A stretch of 64,000 bases of DNA, from positions 1-64,000 of the forward strand of contig SUWW01000007.1 of the NCBI GenBank assembly GCA_015061285.1, read 5' to 3'. The notes beneath the pieces were generated by a model that saw only the letters and a program-made list of their open reading frames with translations, did no database searches and was not told the origin of the DNA. Of the stretch, positions 43,377-55,600 are shown piece by piece. Numbering within the stretch: the first letter of the stretch is position 1; every line of letters begins with the position of its first letter. A program made the translations under genes and the position numbers. Origin of the DNA: Bacteroidales bacterium (lineage in GTDB: Bacteria > Bacteroidota > Bacteroidia > Bacteroidales > Marinilabiliaceae).

Positions 43377-44813
43377 ATGGCAGATTTGCAAATTGATAAC
43401 CTCAAAGAGGAGTATAAATATGGCTTCACGTCGAATATCGACACCGAGACCATCGCCAAAGGCTTGAATGAAGATGTAGTGCGTCTTATTTCGGCTAAGA
43501 AAGGCGAACCTGAGTTTATGCTCGATTTTCGTTTGAAGGCTTTTCGCCATTGGCAAACTCTTGAGCAGCCAACATGGGCTCATTTGAATATTCCTAAGAT
43601 TGACTTTCAGGATATTATATACTATGCTGCGCCAAAAAAGAACGAGAAACTTGCTTCGATGGACGAGGTTGACCCAGAAGTGCGCAAGACCTTCGATAAA
43701 CTTGGCATCCCGCTCGACGAGCAAAAAGTGCTCTCTAATGTGGCTGTAGATGCAGTGCTCGATAGTACCAGTGTCCGTACTACGTTCCGCAAAACGTTGG
43801 CTGAGAAGGGTATAATATTCTGCCCAATTAGTGAAGCTATACGAGATTATCCAGAGCTTGTCAAGAAATATCTTGGATCGGTGGTTTCGTATGCCGACAA
43901 TTTCTATGCAGCGCTCAACTCGGCTGTATTCTCCGATGGCTCGTTTGTATATATACCCAAAGGTGTTCGTTGCCCAATGGAACTCTCGACCTACTTCCGC
44001 ATCAACGCAATGAAGACGGGTCAGTTTGAGCGTACACTCATCGTGGCCGACGACGATAGCTACGTAAGCTATCTCGAAGGTTGCACTGCTCCTATGCGCG
44101 ACGAAAATCAGCTACATGCAGCTATAGTGGAGATTGTTGTGGAGAATAGAGCAGAAGTTAAGTATAGCACTGTACAAAACTGGTATCCAGGCGATAAGAA
44201 TGGTAATGGTGGTATATATAACTTTGTTACCAAACGCGCACTTTGTCGCGGCGAGAAGTCGAAAGTGTCGTGGACACAAGTTGAGACTGGTTCTGCCATA
44301 ACATGGAAATATCCATCGTGCATATTGAAGGGCGACGATAGCGTGGGCGAGTTCTATTCTGTTGCCGTAACTAATAATTATCAGCAGGCCGACACTGGTA
44401 CAAAGATGATACATCTTGGACGCAACACTCGCAGTACCATAATATCCAAAGGTATCTCTGCCGGACATAGCCAAAACAGTTATCGCGGTCTGGTGAAAGT
44501 GTCGGAAAATGCGTCGGAGGCGCGTAACTATTCGCAATGCGACTCGTTGCTCATTGGCGACAAGTGCGGAGCGCATACATTCCCATACTCCGATATACAT
44601 AACCCAACGGCCGTAGTGGAGCACGAAGCCTCGACGTCGAAGATTAGCGAAGAGCAACTTTTCTATTGCAATCAACGCGGCATATCTACCGAAGAGGCTG
44701 TGGGCCTGATAGTTAATGGCTATGCTCGCGATGTGCTGAATAAATTGCCTATGGAGTTTGCTATGGAAGCTCAGAAATTGCTTCAGGTAACACTTGAAGG
44801 TAGTGTGGGATAG
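43377..44813 (+). CDS. sufB: Fe-S assembly scaffold SufB
   Basis: This 478-residue cytoplasmic protein is the scaffold of the SUF system, on which clusters are built with SufC and SufD. The conserved C-terminal beta-helix core is clear: [13 protein letters not shown], the Cys in [17 protein letters not shown], and the final [11 protein letters not shown]-like block (here [11 protein letters not shown]). The length is normal. It is first in sufBCDS, with gaps of 32, 7 and 6 bp. SufE, SufA and a SufR-like regulator were not seen. Confidence 0.96.
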   Translation: MADLQIDNLKEEYKYGFTSNIDTETIAKGLNEDVVRLISAKKGEPEFMLDFRLKAFRHWQTLEQPTWAHLNIPKIDFQDIIYYAAPKKNEKLASMDEVDPEVRKTFDKLGIPLDEQKVLSNVAVDAVLDSTSVRTTFRKTLAEKGIIFCPISEAIRDYPELVKKYLGSVVSYADNFYAALNSAVFSDGSFVYIPKGVRCPMELSTYFRINAMKTGQFERTLIVADDDSYVSYLEGCTAPMRDENQLHAAIVEIVVENRAEVKYSTVQNWYPGDKNGNGGIYNFVTKRALCRGEKSKVSWTQVETGSAITWKYPSCILKGDDSVGEFYSVAVTNNYQQADTGTKMIHLGRNTRSTIISKGISAGHSQNSYRGLVKVSENASEARNYSQCDSLLIGDKCGAHTFPYSDIHNPTAVVEHEASTSKISEEQLFYCNQRGISTEEAVGLIVNGYARDVLNKLPMEFAMEAQKLLQVTLEGSVG

Positions 44814-44845
44814 TTTGTTGAATATTAGATAATTATAGATATAAA

Positions 44846-45598
44846 ATGCTTTCTATAAAGAATTTGCACGCCGAGATTGACGGAAAAGAGATTCTCCGCG
44901 GCATCAACCTTGAAATCAAAGCCGGTGAGACGCATGCCATAATGGGACCAAATGGCTCGGGCAAGTCTACTCTTTCGGCTGTGTTGGCTGGTAATCCTAT
45001 GTATACTGTCACTCAGGGCGAAGTGTTGTTCAATGGTAAGAATTTACTCGAGCTTTCGCCCGATAAGCGTGCCAACGAAGGTCTATTTCTCTCGTTTCAG
45101 TATCCTACGGAGATTCCTGGCGTATCAATGACCAATTTTATGCGTGCTGCAGTGAATAGTAAGCGTAAATATCAAGGCCTTGAACCTCTTTCGGCTACCG
45201 ACTTTTTGAAGCTGATGAAAGAGAAACGTCAACTTGTAGAACTCGACTCGAAACTTGCTTCGCGTTCGGTAAATGCTGGTTTCTCGGGTGGCGAGAAGAA
45301 ACGCAATGAGGTCTTCCAAATGGCTATGCTCAATCCTACACTTCGCATACTCGACGAAACCGATTCGGGTCTCGATATTGATGCATTACGCGTTGTGGCT
45401 GAGGGCGTTACGGCGCTAAAAACGAAGGAGAATGCAACCATTGTAATCACACACTATCAGCGCTTGCTCGACTATATTGTGCCCGACTATATACATATTC
45501 TTTATCATGGTCGCATAGTTATGACTGGTGGTAAGGAACTCGCGCTCGACCTTGAGAAACGCGGTTACGATTGGATAAAAGAGCAGTTCAAAGATTAG
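44846..45598 (+). CDS. sufC: Fe-S assembly ATPase SufC
   Basis: This 250-residue soluble ABC-type ATPase drives conformational change of SufB-SufD during cluster assembly. Walker A is GPNGSGKS (34-41), the ABC signature FSGGEK (146-151) and Walker B RILDE with D170 and E171, followed by the SufC-typical TDSGLDIDAL. The length is normal and no anomaly was seen. Confidence 0.96.
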   Translation: MLSIKNLHAEIDGKEILRGINLEIKAGETHAIMGPNGSGKSTLSAVLAGNPMYTVTQGEVLFNGKNLLELSPDKRANEGLFLSFQYPTEIPGVSMTNFMRAAVNSKRKYQGLEPLSATDFLKLMKEKRQLVELDSKLASRSVNAGFSGGEKKRNEVFQMAMLNPTLRILDETDSGLDIDALRVVAEGVTALKTKENATIVITHYQRLLDYIVPDYIHILYHGRIVMTGGKELALDLEKRGYDWIKEQFKD

Positions 45599-45605
45599 TT
45601 TGCAC

Positions 45606-46637
45606 ATGGAGAAAACAACAGCGTTTCAACTTGATTTGATGCTTCCGTCGCGCAAAAGCGAGGATTATCTATATACCGATGTGGCTGTGCTTGCTGCCGG
45701 CATTGATGCTGTGGCGTCTACCGTTTGTGCCGATGCTGATAGCGAAGTAGATTTCGTGTTGCCATCGGCGGAAACTGATCGACCAGCACTATTCGTAGCA
45801 TCGCAAGCCAAGAAAGCTGCATACTATTCGCTCGATGGTCAATCGGCTGATATTAAGTATATAACTATAGAGGATGGTGCTGATAATCAACTGACAGCGC
45901 AGACTATCATAGTTGAAGTAAAGGCGAACGCACAGCGTAATGTGGTTATAAAATTTGCTGCGCAGAAAGGTCTTTCTGCCGTAGATATATATATAAAAAT
46001 GGCAGCAGAGAGCGCGGCTAATGTTGTCTTGTGGCAAGATAGGGCTACCAAGGCTCGCATATTTACGCATACCATAGTAGATATGCAGAAGTCTGCCAAA
46101 CTGAATATTTCTACCATAAATATCAGAGCGGCGCATGTGCGCAACAATTTGCGAATCAATTATTTGGGCGAGAATGCCGAGTCGCAAATCTCGGGTCTCT
46201 ACATAGCTGCCGATGATAATAGAATAGATAATTCAACGATTGTTCGACACGCTGTAGGACATTGCACGTGTGAGCAACTTTACAAGGGCGTATTGAACGA
46301 CCATGCAACAACGGCATTCAGCGGTTTGATAGTGGTGGACCCCGATGCTCAGAAAACACTTGCCAACCAGGTGAATCGTAGTATGTTGCTGAGTAAAGAT
46401 GCTCGTGCATACGCAAAACCACAACTCGAGATTTATGCCGATGATGTGCGTTGTAACCATGGTTCTACAACGGGGCAGATAGACAAAGATCAACTTTTCT
46501 ATATGCAGGCACGTGGCATAAGCGAAGAAGAAGCACGTCAAATGCTTGTGGCAGCTTTCGTGTGCGAAATAGCGGAGCGTCTGCCTATTGAAGAACTTGA
46601 AGAGAAACTTGTTGATAGTATAAAAAACTCACTCTAA
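45606..46637 (+). CDS. sufD: Fe-S assembly protein SufD
   Basis: This 343-residue SufB paralogue forms the SufB-SufC2-SufD complex. It is shorter than the typical 420 residues of enterobacterial SufD, with the N-terminal part reduced to about 110 residues of low conservation. The C-terminal beta-helix is clear (FSGLIVVDPDAQKT, CNHGSTTGQIDKDQLFYM). The ATG at 45606 is preferred over a TTG at 45600. Confidence 0.93.
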   Translation: MEKTTAFQLDLMLPSRKSEDYLYTDVAVLAAGIDAVASTVCADADSEVDFVLPSAETDRPALFVASQAKKAAYYSLDGQSADIKYITIEDGADNQLTAQTIIVEVKANAQRNVVIKFAAQKGLSAVDIYIKMAAESAANVVLWQDRATKARIFTHTIVDMQKSAKLNISTINIRAAHVRNNLRINYLGENAESQISGLYIAADDNRIDNSTIVRHAVGHCTCEQLYKGVLNDHATTAFSGLIVVDPDAQKTLANQVNRSMLLSKDARAYAKPQLEIYADDVRCNHGSTTGQIDKDQLFYMQARGISEEEARQMLVAAFVCEIAERLPIEELEEKLVDSIKNSL

Positions 46638-46643
46638 CGAAAT

Positions 46644-47867
46644 ATGATTTTTGACGTTAATTTTTTCCGTTCGCAGTTTCCCATACTTAGCGAAAAAATC
46701 TATGGGAAGCAGCTCGTTTATTTAGATAACGGAGCTACAACGCAGAAACCCCATAGCGTTTTAGAAAAAATAATGGACGTCTATGAGCGCTACAATAGCA
46801 ATGTGCATCGTGGTGTTCATCACTTAAGCAACATAACTACCGATCTGCACGAGAATGCGCGAAAACGTGTTGCTGAGCATATCAATGCTATCTCCGATCG
46901 CGAGGTGGTTTTCACTCGTGGTACTACGGAGTCGATAAATCTAATGGCATATTCGTTTGGCGAAACCTATTGCCACGAGGGTGACGAGATAATAGTATCG
47001 GCAATGGAGCACCACGCCAATCTCGTGCCTTGGCAGTTGCTGTGCGAGCGCAAGAAGATGAAACTGCGCATAGCACCTATCGATGCCAATGGTTGCCTCA
47101 TTTTGCCAGAGCTATATAAGCTATTCAACGAACGCACTAAGTTGTTGTCAATCACTCATGTGTCGAATGTCACGGGTATTGTTAATCCGATTGAGGAGAT
47201 TGTCAACGAAGCGCATGCTCATCATGTGCCAGTGCTTATCGATGCTGCGCAGAGCATGCCTCACATGATAGTTGATGTGCAAGCTATCGACTGCGATTTC
47301 ATGGCATTCAGCGGACATAAAATGTATGGTCCTAATGGAATAGGCGTGCTCTATGGGCGTCGTCGATTCTTGGACGAAATGGTGCCATATCAGTCGGGTG
47401 GTGCTATGATAGATAAAGTGACGCTCGAAAAGACAACCTTTTTGCCCGCTCCATTGCGTTTCGAGGCTGGAACTCCCGATTACGTTGGCGCCATAGGCCT
47501 TGCTGCAGCTATCGACTATATAGATAACATTGGTAAAGAAAGCATTCGCGACCACGAGAAACATCTCACCGAGTATGCTCTCGAAGGTCTTCGCTCGATA
47601 GATGGCGTTCGCATAATAGGCGAATCGGAGAATCGTTCAAGTGTGGTGTCGTTTCTTGTTGGCGATGCGCACCCTTACGACACTGGTATGATTCTCGACA
47701 AAATGGGCATTGCCGTTCGTACAGGTCACCATTGTGCCCAACCACTGATGACACATTTCGGCATAACAGGCACAGTGAGAGCTTCTTTTGCTATATACAA
47801 CACTACAAGCGATGTAGATGCGTTGATAGATGGCGTGAAACGAGTGAAAACAATGCTTTGTAAATAA
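46644..47867 (+). CDS. sufS: Cysteine desulfurase SufS
   Basis: This 407-residue PLP enzyme takes sulfur from cysteine as a persulfide for cluster assembly. LDNGATTQKP opens the fold; K226 in AFSGHKMYGP holds PLP, and C364 in RTGHHCAQPLM is the persulfide-carrying Cys on the short SufS-type loop. The length is normal. It is the last gene of sufBCDS. Confidence 0.96.
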   Translation: MIFDVNFFRSQFPILSEKIYGKQLVYLDNGATTQKPHSVLEKIMDVYERYNSNVHRGVHHLSNITTDLHENARKRVAEHINAISDREVVFTRGTTESINLMAYSFGETYCHEGDEIIVSAMEHHANLVPWQLLCERKKMKLRIAPIDANGCLILPELYKLFNERTKLLSITHVSNVTGIVNPIEEIVNEAHAHHVPVLIDAAQSMPHMIVDVQAIDCDFMAFSGHKMYGPNGIGVLYGRRRFLDEMVPYQSGGAMIDKVTLEKTTFLPAPLRFEAGTPDYVGAIGLAAAIDYIDNIGKESIRDHEKHLTEYALEGLRSIDGVRIIGESENRSSVVSFLVGDAHPYDTGMILDKMGIAVRTGHHCAQPLMTHFGITGTVRASFAIYNTTSDVDALIDGVKRVKTMLCK

Positions 47868-47872
47868 GCGTA

Positions 47873-47945
47873 GAGAGTAGAGCGTAGAGAGTAGAGCGTA
47901 GAGTGTTGAAAGTAGAACCTTGAACTTTGAACCTTGAACTTTGAA
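47873..47945. repeat. Purine-rich short tandem repeat
   Basis: Three copies of GTAGAG(A/C)GTAGAG-type units run from about 47873 to 47904, then GTTGAAAGTAGAA and three rounds of ACCTTGAACTTTGA. It lies between sufS and thiL. Similar tracts lie at 11377-11457 (opposite orientation), 28573-28590 and 9374-9398. It looks like slippage-prone filler sequence. Confidence 0.75.
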
Positions 47946-47989
47946 CTCGTAACTCGGAATTATAAATTAGAAACTAATTATATACGCAA

Positions 47990-49024
47990 ATGGCAGATAG
48001 TCTTCAAGATTTAGGCGAATTTGGCCTCATAAACAGAATAAAAGAAAGCGTTAAGCTTACCAATGCTACCACCATAAAGGGCATTGGCGACGATTGTGCC
48101 GTGATAGCGCCTACACCTGGTATGCGTCAAGTGGTGACAACCGACTTGCTTCTCGAAGGCATACATTTCGATTTGACATATTGTCCGCTGAAGCATTTGG
48201 GCTACAAAGCAGTGGCTGTAAATCTTAGTGATATATATGCTATGAATGCCACGCCTAAGCAGATAACGGTGTCGATAGGCGTTTCGGCTAAGTTCGATTT
48301 GGCAGCTATCGATGAGCTCTATTCTGGTATGTTGCTATGCTGCGAACGATATGGAGTCGATCTTGTAGGAGGCGATACAAGTTCCTCACTCACAGGCTTG
48401 AATATAAGTATCACCGCCATTGGCGAAGTAGCTCCTGAGAAGATTGTCTATCGAAACGGAGCTAAGGAGAACGAAATAGTTTGTGTATCGGGCGATTTGG
48501 GTGCTGCATATATGGGTTTGCAACTGCTCGAACGAGAGAAACGCGTCTTGAAAGGCAGCAATCAGCGCCCAGAGTTCGATGGCTACGACTACATACTCGA
48601 ACGCCAGCTTAAGCCCGAACCACGTCGTGATGTCGTAGAGTTTCTCGATAAAATAGGCGTTGTGCCAACCTCCATGATGGACGTCAGCGATGGTTTGTCG
48701 TCGGAGATGCTGCATATATGCTCTGCTTCGGATATGGGTTGTCGTATTTATGAAGAGAAAATTCCTATCGACCATGTTACTCGCAATATGGCCGAAGAAC
48801 TTAATTTCAGCCCTGTAGTGGCAGCGCTCAACGGCGGCGAGGACTACGAATTGCTCTTCACCATTCGCCAAGAAGATTATCAGAAATTCCAATCGACGCC
48901 AGGTCCAAACATTTTTGCCATCGGCTATATATGCAATAAAGACAAAGGCCGTCGCCTCATAACTACTTCGGGCGATGAATCGGATTTGGTGGCTCAGGGC
49001 TGGAAAGCGTGGAGTAATAAATAA
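47990..49024 (+). CDS. thiL: Thiamine-monophosphate kinase
   Basis: This 344-residue enzyme phosphorylates thiamine monophosphate to the active diphosphate cofactor. The N-terminal signature LGEFGLINRI (8-17) and GIGDDCAVI (31-39), then LVGGDTS, DVSDGLSSE and NGGEDYELLF, match ThiL and the PurM-like ATP-binding fold. The length is normal. It is 12 bp upstream of ruvA. Confidence 0.95.
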   Translation: MADSLQDLGEFGLINRIKESVKLTNATTIKGIGDDCAVIAPTPGMRQVVTTDLLLEGIHFDLTYCPLKHLGYKAVAVNLSDIYAMNATPKQITVSIGVSAKFDLAAIDELYSGMLLCCERYGVDLVGGDTSSSLTGLNISITAIGEVAPEKIVYRNGAKENEIVCVSGDLGAAYMGLQLLEREKRVLKGSNQRPEFDGYDYILERQLKPEPRRDVVEFLDKIGVVPTSMMDVSDGLSSEMLHICSASDMGCRIYEEKIPIDHVTRNMAEELNFSPVVAALNGGEDYELLFTIRQEDYQKFQSTPGPNIFAIGYICNKDKGRRLITTSGDESDLVAQGWKAWSNK

Positions 49025-49036
49025 TTATAAGTAATT

Positions 49037-49624
49037 ATGATTGACTACATCAGCGGAAAAATTGCCGAGTCGACACCTACTTATGTCGTGATAGACTGTG
49101 GAGGCGTTGGTTACGGATTGTGTGTGTCGCTAACTACATATAGTGCTATAAATGGGCAAGATAGTGCAAAACTACTTGTGCATGAGGCCATTCGCGAAGA
49201 TGCGTATGTGCTCTATGGCTTTGCAACAGCAGTTGAGCGCGAAATGTTTCGAATGCTCATTTCGGTGAGTGGCGTTGGCGCAAATACCGCACGCATAATA
49301 CTATCGGCATACCCAGTATTGGAACTCCAACGCGCCATTGCCTCCGAAGATGTGAAGGCCATTAGTAGCGTAAAAGGAATTGGAGCCAAAACGGCGCAGC
49401 GCCTCATAGTGGAGCTGAAAGAGAAAGTGATGAAGCTTGGAGTGGATTTGGGTGAAAATATTTCTGCTGTAGTAGACAATAAAGTGCGCGAAGATGCGTT
49501 AGAAGCATTGGAAGTTTTGGGCTTCAACAAGCAAGCCGCGGCCAAAATGGTAGATAAGTTATTGAAAGATAATCCGCAAATGGCTGTAGAAGTGGTTGTT
49601 AAGAATGCTATAAAACTGCTATAA
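49037..49624 (+). CDS. ruvA: Holliday junction branch-migration protein RuvA
   Basis: This 195-residue DNA-binding subunit targets RuvB to four-way junctions. The N-terminal OB-fold begins MIDYISGKIAE, two helix-hairpin-helix motifs are seen in ISVSGVGANTAR and ISSVKGIGAKTAQRL, and the C-terminal three-helix domain follows. The length is normal. It lies 27 bp upstream of sprA, an arrangement I recall as conserved in Bacteroidetes. Confidence 0.96.
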   Translation: MIDYISGKIAESTPTYVVIDCGGVGYGLCVSLTTYSAINGQDSAKLLVHEAIREDAYVLYGFATAVEREMFRMLISVSGVGANTARIILSAYPVLELQRAIASEDVKAISSVKGIGAKTAQRLIVELKEKVMKLGVDLGENISAVVDNKVREDALEALEVLGFNKQAAAKMVDKLLKDNPQMAVEVVVKNAIKLL

Positions 49625-49651
49625 CCATAGATAGTAAGGAAGACTAACGAC

Positions 49652-52600
49652 GTGAAAATAAGGATAGCATACACTGTGGCATCAATTGTCGCAATAGGAG
49701 CAATAGCGGCCGTAACAGCTACGCCGCTTGCGCAACCTATAATTAATGCTATATCTATGCCAGAGGCGCGCCCCGAACCTCAAGCTGTAGCCGACACAAC
49801 AAAACCTTTGCGCTATCCAATTGCCGACGAAGGTGTGGTGCCAACTCAGGCGGGAGAAGAACGAGGCTCTTCGTTCGATTTGAAAGATCCTTCTAATGTT
49901 GAGTATGACGCTGTGTATGATCCTACTACACAGACCGTGACCGTATATCGCAAGATTGGAGGCATGAACGTCCGCTTGCCTTACACCATGACGCTTCAAG
50001 AGTATCAAAATGATGCTGTGCGTCGTTCGATGCTCAATTATTGGATGTCGAAGAGTAAGCAACGCCCCGAAATTTCGTTAGCTGGCGGCGAAGAGAAACA
50101 GAAAAATACGCTGCTCAATTCGAAATGGAAGGTCAATTCCGATTTGTTCACCAGTGTGTTCGGTTCCGACCAGATAACTATGCGTATGCAAGGCCAAGCC
50201 AAAGTGAGCTTGGGTATTCAGTATAACCGTATAGACAATCCTACGCTTCAGGAGCGAATGCGCAAAACCACCAGCTTCGATTTCGACGAAGAGGTGCAGA
50301 TAAACCTCAATGCGCAAGTGGGCGAGCGTATGAAGTTTGCCATCAACTACAACACTGAAGCTACATTCGACTTCGAAAACGAGGTGAAACTCAACTACGG
50401 AGGCACCGAAGACGACATAATACAAAATATAGAAGCTGGTAATATCAACTGGACATTGCCTGGTACGCTCATTCAAGGCAGCCAGAGCCTTTTCGGTTTC
50501 AAAATGGATATGCGCTTTGGCAACCTCGATGTGTCGACGGTGTTCTCGCAAAAACGCGGCGAAAGTCAAAGCATCACGGTGCAAAATGGCTCTACGTCGC
50601 AGGAGTTCGATATTGATATTACCGACTACGAAAAGAATAAACACTTCTTCCTCGCTCATCGATTCAAAGAGAATTACGATAATAGCCTCAGCGCATTGCC
50701 TACAGTCACCAGTGGTGTGACCATAACAAAGGTGGAAGTGTGGATAACCAATAAAACTGGTGTATATACCAACGCTCGCAACGTGGTGGCTTTTGTCGAT
50801 TTGGGCGAGACTGGAGACAATATAAGCGATCAGGCTCTATGGAACGGTGACGATGGTGCCTATCCCGACAACTCGGCTAACAACCTCTATGGCGAGATGA
50901 CTGGCACTCATAGCGCCATACGTAGCATAAATAGCGTGACTTCGGAACTGCAAGGCTTGACCGATTTCAAAAATGGTCGCGACTATGAAAAGATTGAAAA
51001 CGCCAGACTCTTGTCATCGTCGGAATATACTATTAACGACAAACTTGGCTACATATCGCTCAACACTGCGCTCAACAACAACGAGGTGCTTGCCGTTGCC
51101 TATCAGTATACTTATAGAGGACGCACGTATCAAGTGGGTGAATTTTCGAGCGATGGTATAAGTTCGCCTAATACGCTTATACTTAAACTTTTGAAAGGCT
51201 CAACGCTGACTCCTAAGTATAAGAACTGGTCGTTGATGATGAAGAATATCTATTCGCTTGGCTCTTACGACATCGAGAGTGAAGATTTCGACCTCAATGT
51301 GGTCTATTGCAACGACTCTTCGTCGACATACATCAACTATTTCAACGAAGGCAAGAAGCCTATGTATGGTGGCCATAATGGCGAAACATATTTGCAAATA
51401 CTCAATTGCGATAGGTTGGACGCCAGCAACGATGTGTCGGCCGATGGCAAATACGACTTTGTGAATGGCTATACCATTAATGCTTCGAAGGGTAGAGTGA
51501 TATTCCCCGAGCGCGAACCCTTTGGTAGCTACTTAGCCGAAAAACTCAAGAGTGAACCAGCGCTTGCTAAAAAATATGCTTTTACTGCACTATACGATAG
51601 TACGCAAGTCTACGCAAAACAGCAGACGCAGAAAAACAAGTTTAAGATTCGTGGTAAGTATCAATCATCGTCGTCGAGTGAGATTTCGCTAAATGCATTC
51701 AACTTGGCGCAAGGCTCCGTCATTGTTACTGCTGGAGGTCAGGTGCTTACCGAAAATGTAGACTATTCCGTAGACTATTCGCTTGGTAAGGTGAAGATTC
51801 TCAATCAGAGTCTGCTCAATTCGGGCACTGCCATAAATATCTCATTCGAAAACGAGTCGGCTATCTCTACCGAGACACAAACACTTGTTGGTGCGCATCT
51901 TAACTATAAGTTCTCCGACAATTTCAACATTGGTGCTACTATCATACATATGAACGAGAAGCCGCTGACGAACAAAGTGTCGTATGGCGATGAATCGGTG
52001 TCGAACACCATGCTTGGTCTCGATATGAGCTATAAGCACGATTTGCCATGGCTTACTTCGGCCATCGATGCTTTGCCACTTGTAAGCACCGATGCTATGT
52101 CGAGTATCTCGTTCGAAGGCGAAGTGGCTAAACTCATTGCAGGCCACGCAAGCAGCATCAGTGCAGCATATATCGACGATTTTGAAGGCTCGTCGGTGTC
52201 GTACGACATAAAGGCATGGACGGCGTGGAAACTGGCTTCGAAACCACAAGGTCAAAGCGCATTGTTTCCCAATGCCGATAAGACAGACGACCTCTCGGTG
52301 GGATTCGACCGTGCGCGTCTGGCGTGGTACTACATAGATCCGCTATTTTTGCGAAATCTTTCTACCACGCCTAACCATATTAAGAACGATACCGAACAGC
52401 TATCGAGTCATTACGTGCGTGAGGTCTACGAAGAGGAACTCTATCCGAATAAAGAGTCGGCTTATGGCGAGTCGACAAATATTTCGGTGCTCAACCTTGC
52501 TTATTATCCAGCTGAGCGTGGTCCTTATAACTTCTCTACAAATCTTACCAAAGATGGCTTCCTTGCCTCGCCAACCGACAATTGGGCTGGTATACAACGT

Positions 52601-55600
52601 AAACTCGAAACTACCGATTTCGAGACCAACAATGTTGAGTATATAGAATTCTGGATGCTCGATCCGTTTATCTACAATACCGACCCCGATGCAGGTGGCG
52701 ACCTCTATTTCAACTTGGGTTATATATCGGAAGATGTGCTCAAAGATGGGCGTAAGGGTTTCGAAAACGGATTGCCTACTCCAAGTGAAGAGTTTGTCGT
52801 AGATAGTACCGCATGGGGCTATGTGCCTACTACCAATGCACTCGTGAATGGCTTCAATACCGACCCAGCTTCGATGCGTGCGCAAGATGCAGGTCTCGAT
52901 GGTATGAGTAGCGCACGCGAACGCTATTTCTACAACAAGAGCGACTATCCTTATATTACATACATACAACAAATGTATGCAGCTGGCGAATTGACCCAAG
53001 AGGCCTACGAAGCCATAATGGCCGACCCTGCTGCCGACGACTATCACTACTATCGAGGATCTGACTACGATAGCGAGCAAACCTCGATTCTCGATAGATA
53101 CAAGAAATTCAACAATACCGAAGGCAACTCATGCCCTACGGAATATTCGCCTGAGACCTATTCTACTGCGGCTTATTCAACGCCCGACAACGAAGACCTC
53201 AATAGCGACTATACGCTATCCGAAACCGAAAACTATTACCAGTATCACATATCGATACGCCCCGACAGTTTTGTGGTAGGCCACAACTGCATTGCCGACA
53301 TGATGACCACTACCGTGAAACTCAAAAATGGCAATACCGAGAGCGTCAATTGGTATCAGTTCAAAATTCCGCTCGCTGAACCCGATGGCGTTGTGGGCGA
53401 TATTACAGATATGAGCTCAATGCAGTTTATGCGTATGGTGCTCAAAAACTTTGCCGACACTTGCATCTTGCGTTTCGCTACACTCGAGCTCGTGAAGGGC
53501 GAGTGGCGTAAATATTCCGACGATTTGTATGAAGAGGAGGCTAATCCTTCTGGGGCAACGGTGTTTACTACATCTACCGTAAATATTGAAGAAAACGACC
53601 GCCGCACGCCTGTCAACTACGTGCTACCTCCAGGCATCGACCGAACTGTCGATCCGTCGAATCCTCAGTTGCGCCAACTCAACGAACAAGCCTATAGCCT
53701 CAATGTGGTCGATCTTGGCAATGGCGATGCTCGCGCTGTATATAAGACTATAAATATTGATGTCCGTAATTATAGACGTCTGCGTATGTATATACACGCC
53801 GAGGCTATCGATGGGTATCCTCTCGAAGACGACCAGATGTCGGCATTCATTCGCCTTGGCTCCGACTACGAGGATAACTATTATGAGTATGAAATACCGT
53901 TGCAACTTACGCCTCATGGTACATATTCCGATAATAGTGAGACAGATAGATATATAGTGTGGCCAGAAGACAACGAACTGAACGTGCCGTTGAGCCTATT
54001 TACAGAATGTAAGTTGGCTCGCAACGCAGCTAAACGCGAAGCAGGCTCTACGGTTACACTTCAAACCGTCTATTCTATGACCGACCCCGATAAACTCAAT
54101 AATCGTGTTCGCATAAAAGGTAATCCTACGCTTGGCGAAGTACAAGTGATGATGGTTGGTTTGAGAGCGCGTGGCGCTGGCACAAAATCGTGCGAAGTAT
54201 GGATAAACGAGCTTCGCCTTACCGATTTTGATGAATCGGGAGGTTGGGCTGCGCGTGGACGTACCAATATTCAACTTGCCGACTTGGGTAGCATCTCTGC
54301 TTCGGGTCAGTATGCGAGTGTTGGTTTTGGTTCGATTGATCAGAGCGTATCCGAACGTAGCATCGACGAAGATTTGCAGTTCGACGTATCTACAAGCCTC
54401 GAACTCGGCAAATTCCTTGGACCTGAATCACGCTTGTCGGTGCCATTCTATGCATCGTATAGCAAGTCGGTGCAGACGCCTAAGTATTCGCCCTACGATT
54501 CTGACGTGCTTCTCGAAACGGTGCTCAACACAGCCACGTCGAAACATGAACGCGACTCCATAAAAGCTATGTCGCAAACTACTGAGACTATCAAGAGTAT
54601 CAACGTAAGTAATATGCGACTTAAGCCAAAGAAAGGTGCGCGTGCCAACATATTGTCGCCTACCAACTTGTCGTTTACCTACGCTTATACTACCACATTG
54701 AAAACCGACCCCGACACTGAGCGCGATTTGAGCCGTCAGCATAATGGCGTGGTGGCTTATAGCTATCAGTCCGCTTCGAAAGCTGTGGAACCTTTCAAAA
54801 AGGTAAAGTTGAATTCTAAGTATTTCGGATTGTTGAAAGATTTTGGATTCTACAAAGGCCCATCGCTCTTGGCTTATCGCTGGGAAATAGCGCGCGACTA
54901 TCAGGAGGTGCAAAACAGAAATGTGTCTAATCCTGAGTATGTCGTTCCGCTCAGTGTAAGTAAAAGCCTCGATTGGAATAGGTATCTCGATTTCAAGTAT
55001 AATATTACGAAGAATCTCAAGTTTAGTCTCTCGGCCTCGACCGTTGCTACTGTCGACGAGCCCGATGGACCAGTAAATAAAGATTTATATCCCGACGAGT
55101 ATAAAGCTTGGCGCGATTCGGTTTGGTCCGAAATATCACACTTAGGTCGCACAACCGACTATCAGCACACGGCTACGCTCGATTGGACCATACCTATTAA
55201 TAAGTTGCCATACTTAGACTTTATGAGCGCTACGGCTCAGTATAAGGCTCAATATTATTGGAAGGCTGGCTACGAAGGCACCGAATACGATTGGGGAAAT
55301 ACCATCATGAATAGAAATACTAAGCAACTCAACGTGATGGGCAATTTCAACACGATTTATAACAAATCGAAGACGCTCAAAGATTTGTATAATGCATACA
55401 ACTTCTCGTCGTCGAACAAAAAATCGCAACAACGCCAAAACAACGGTGGCCAGACGGTTCGCTATTCGCAGAATAATATGGTTATGGAACCAGGCAAAGC
55501 CATTGTCATCAACCATAAACTCAACACTACCAATGTGCAGATTAAGGCCTTCGACGAAAAAGGTCGTGGTGTGAAGGGCGTTTTTGTAGCTAAGGATAAG

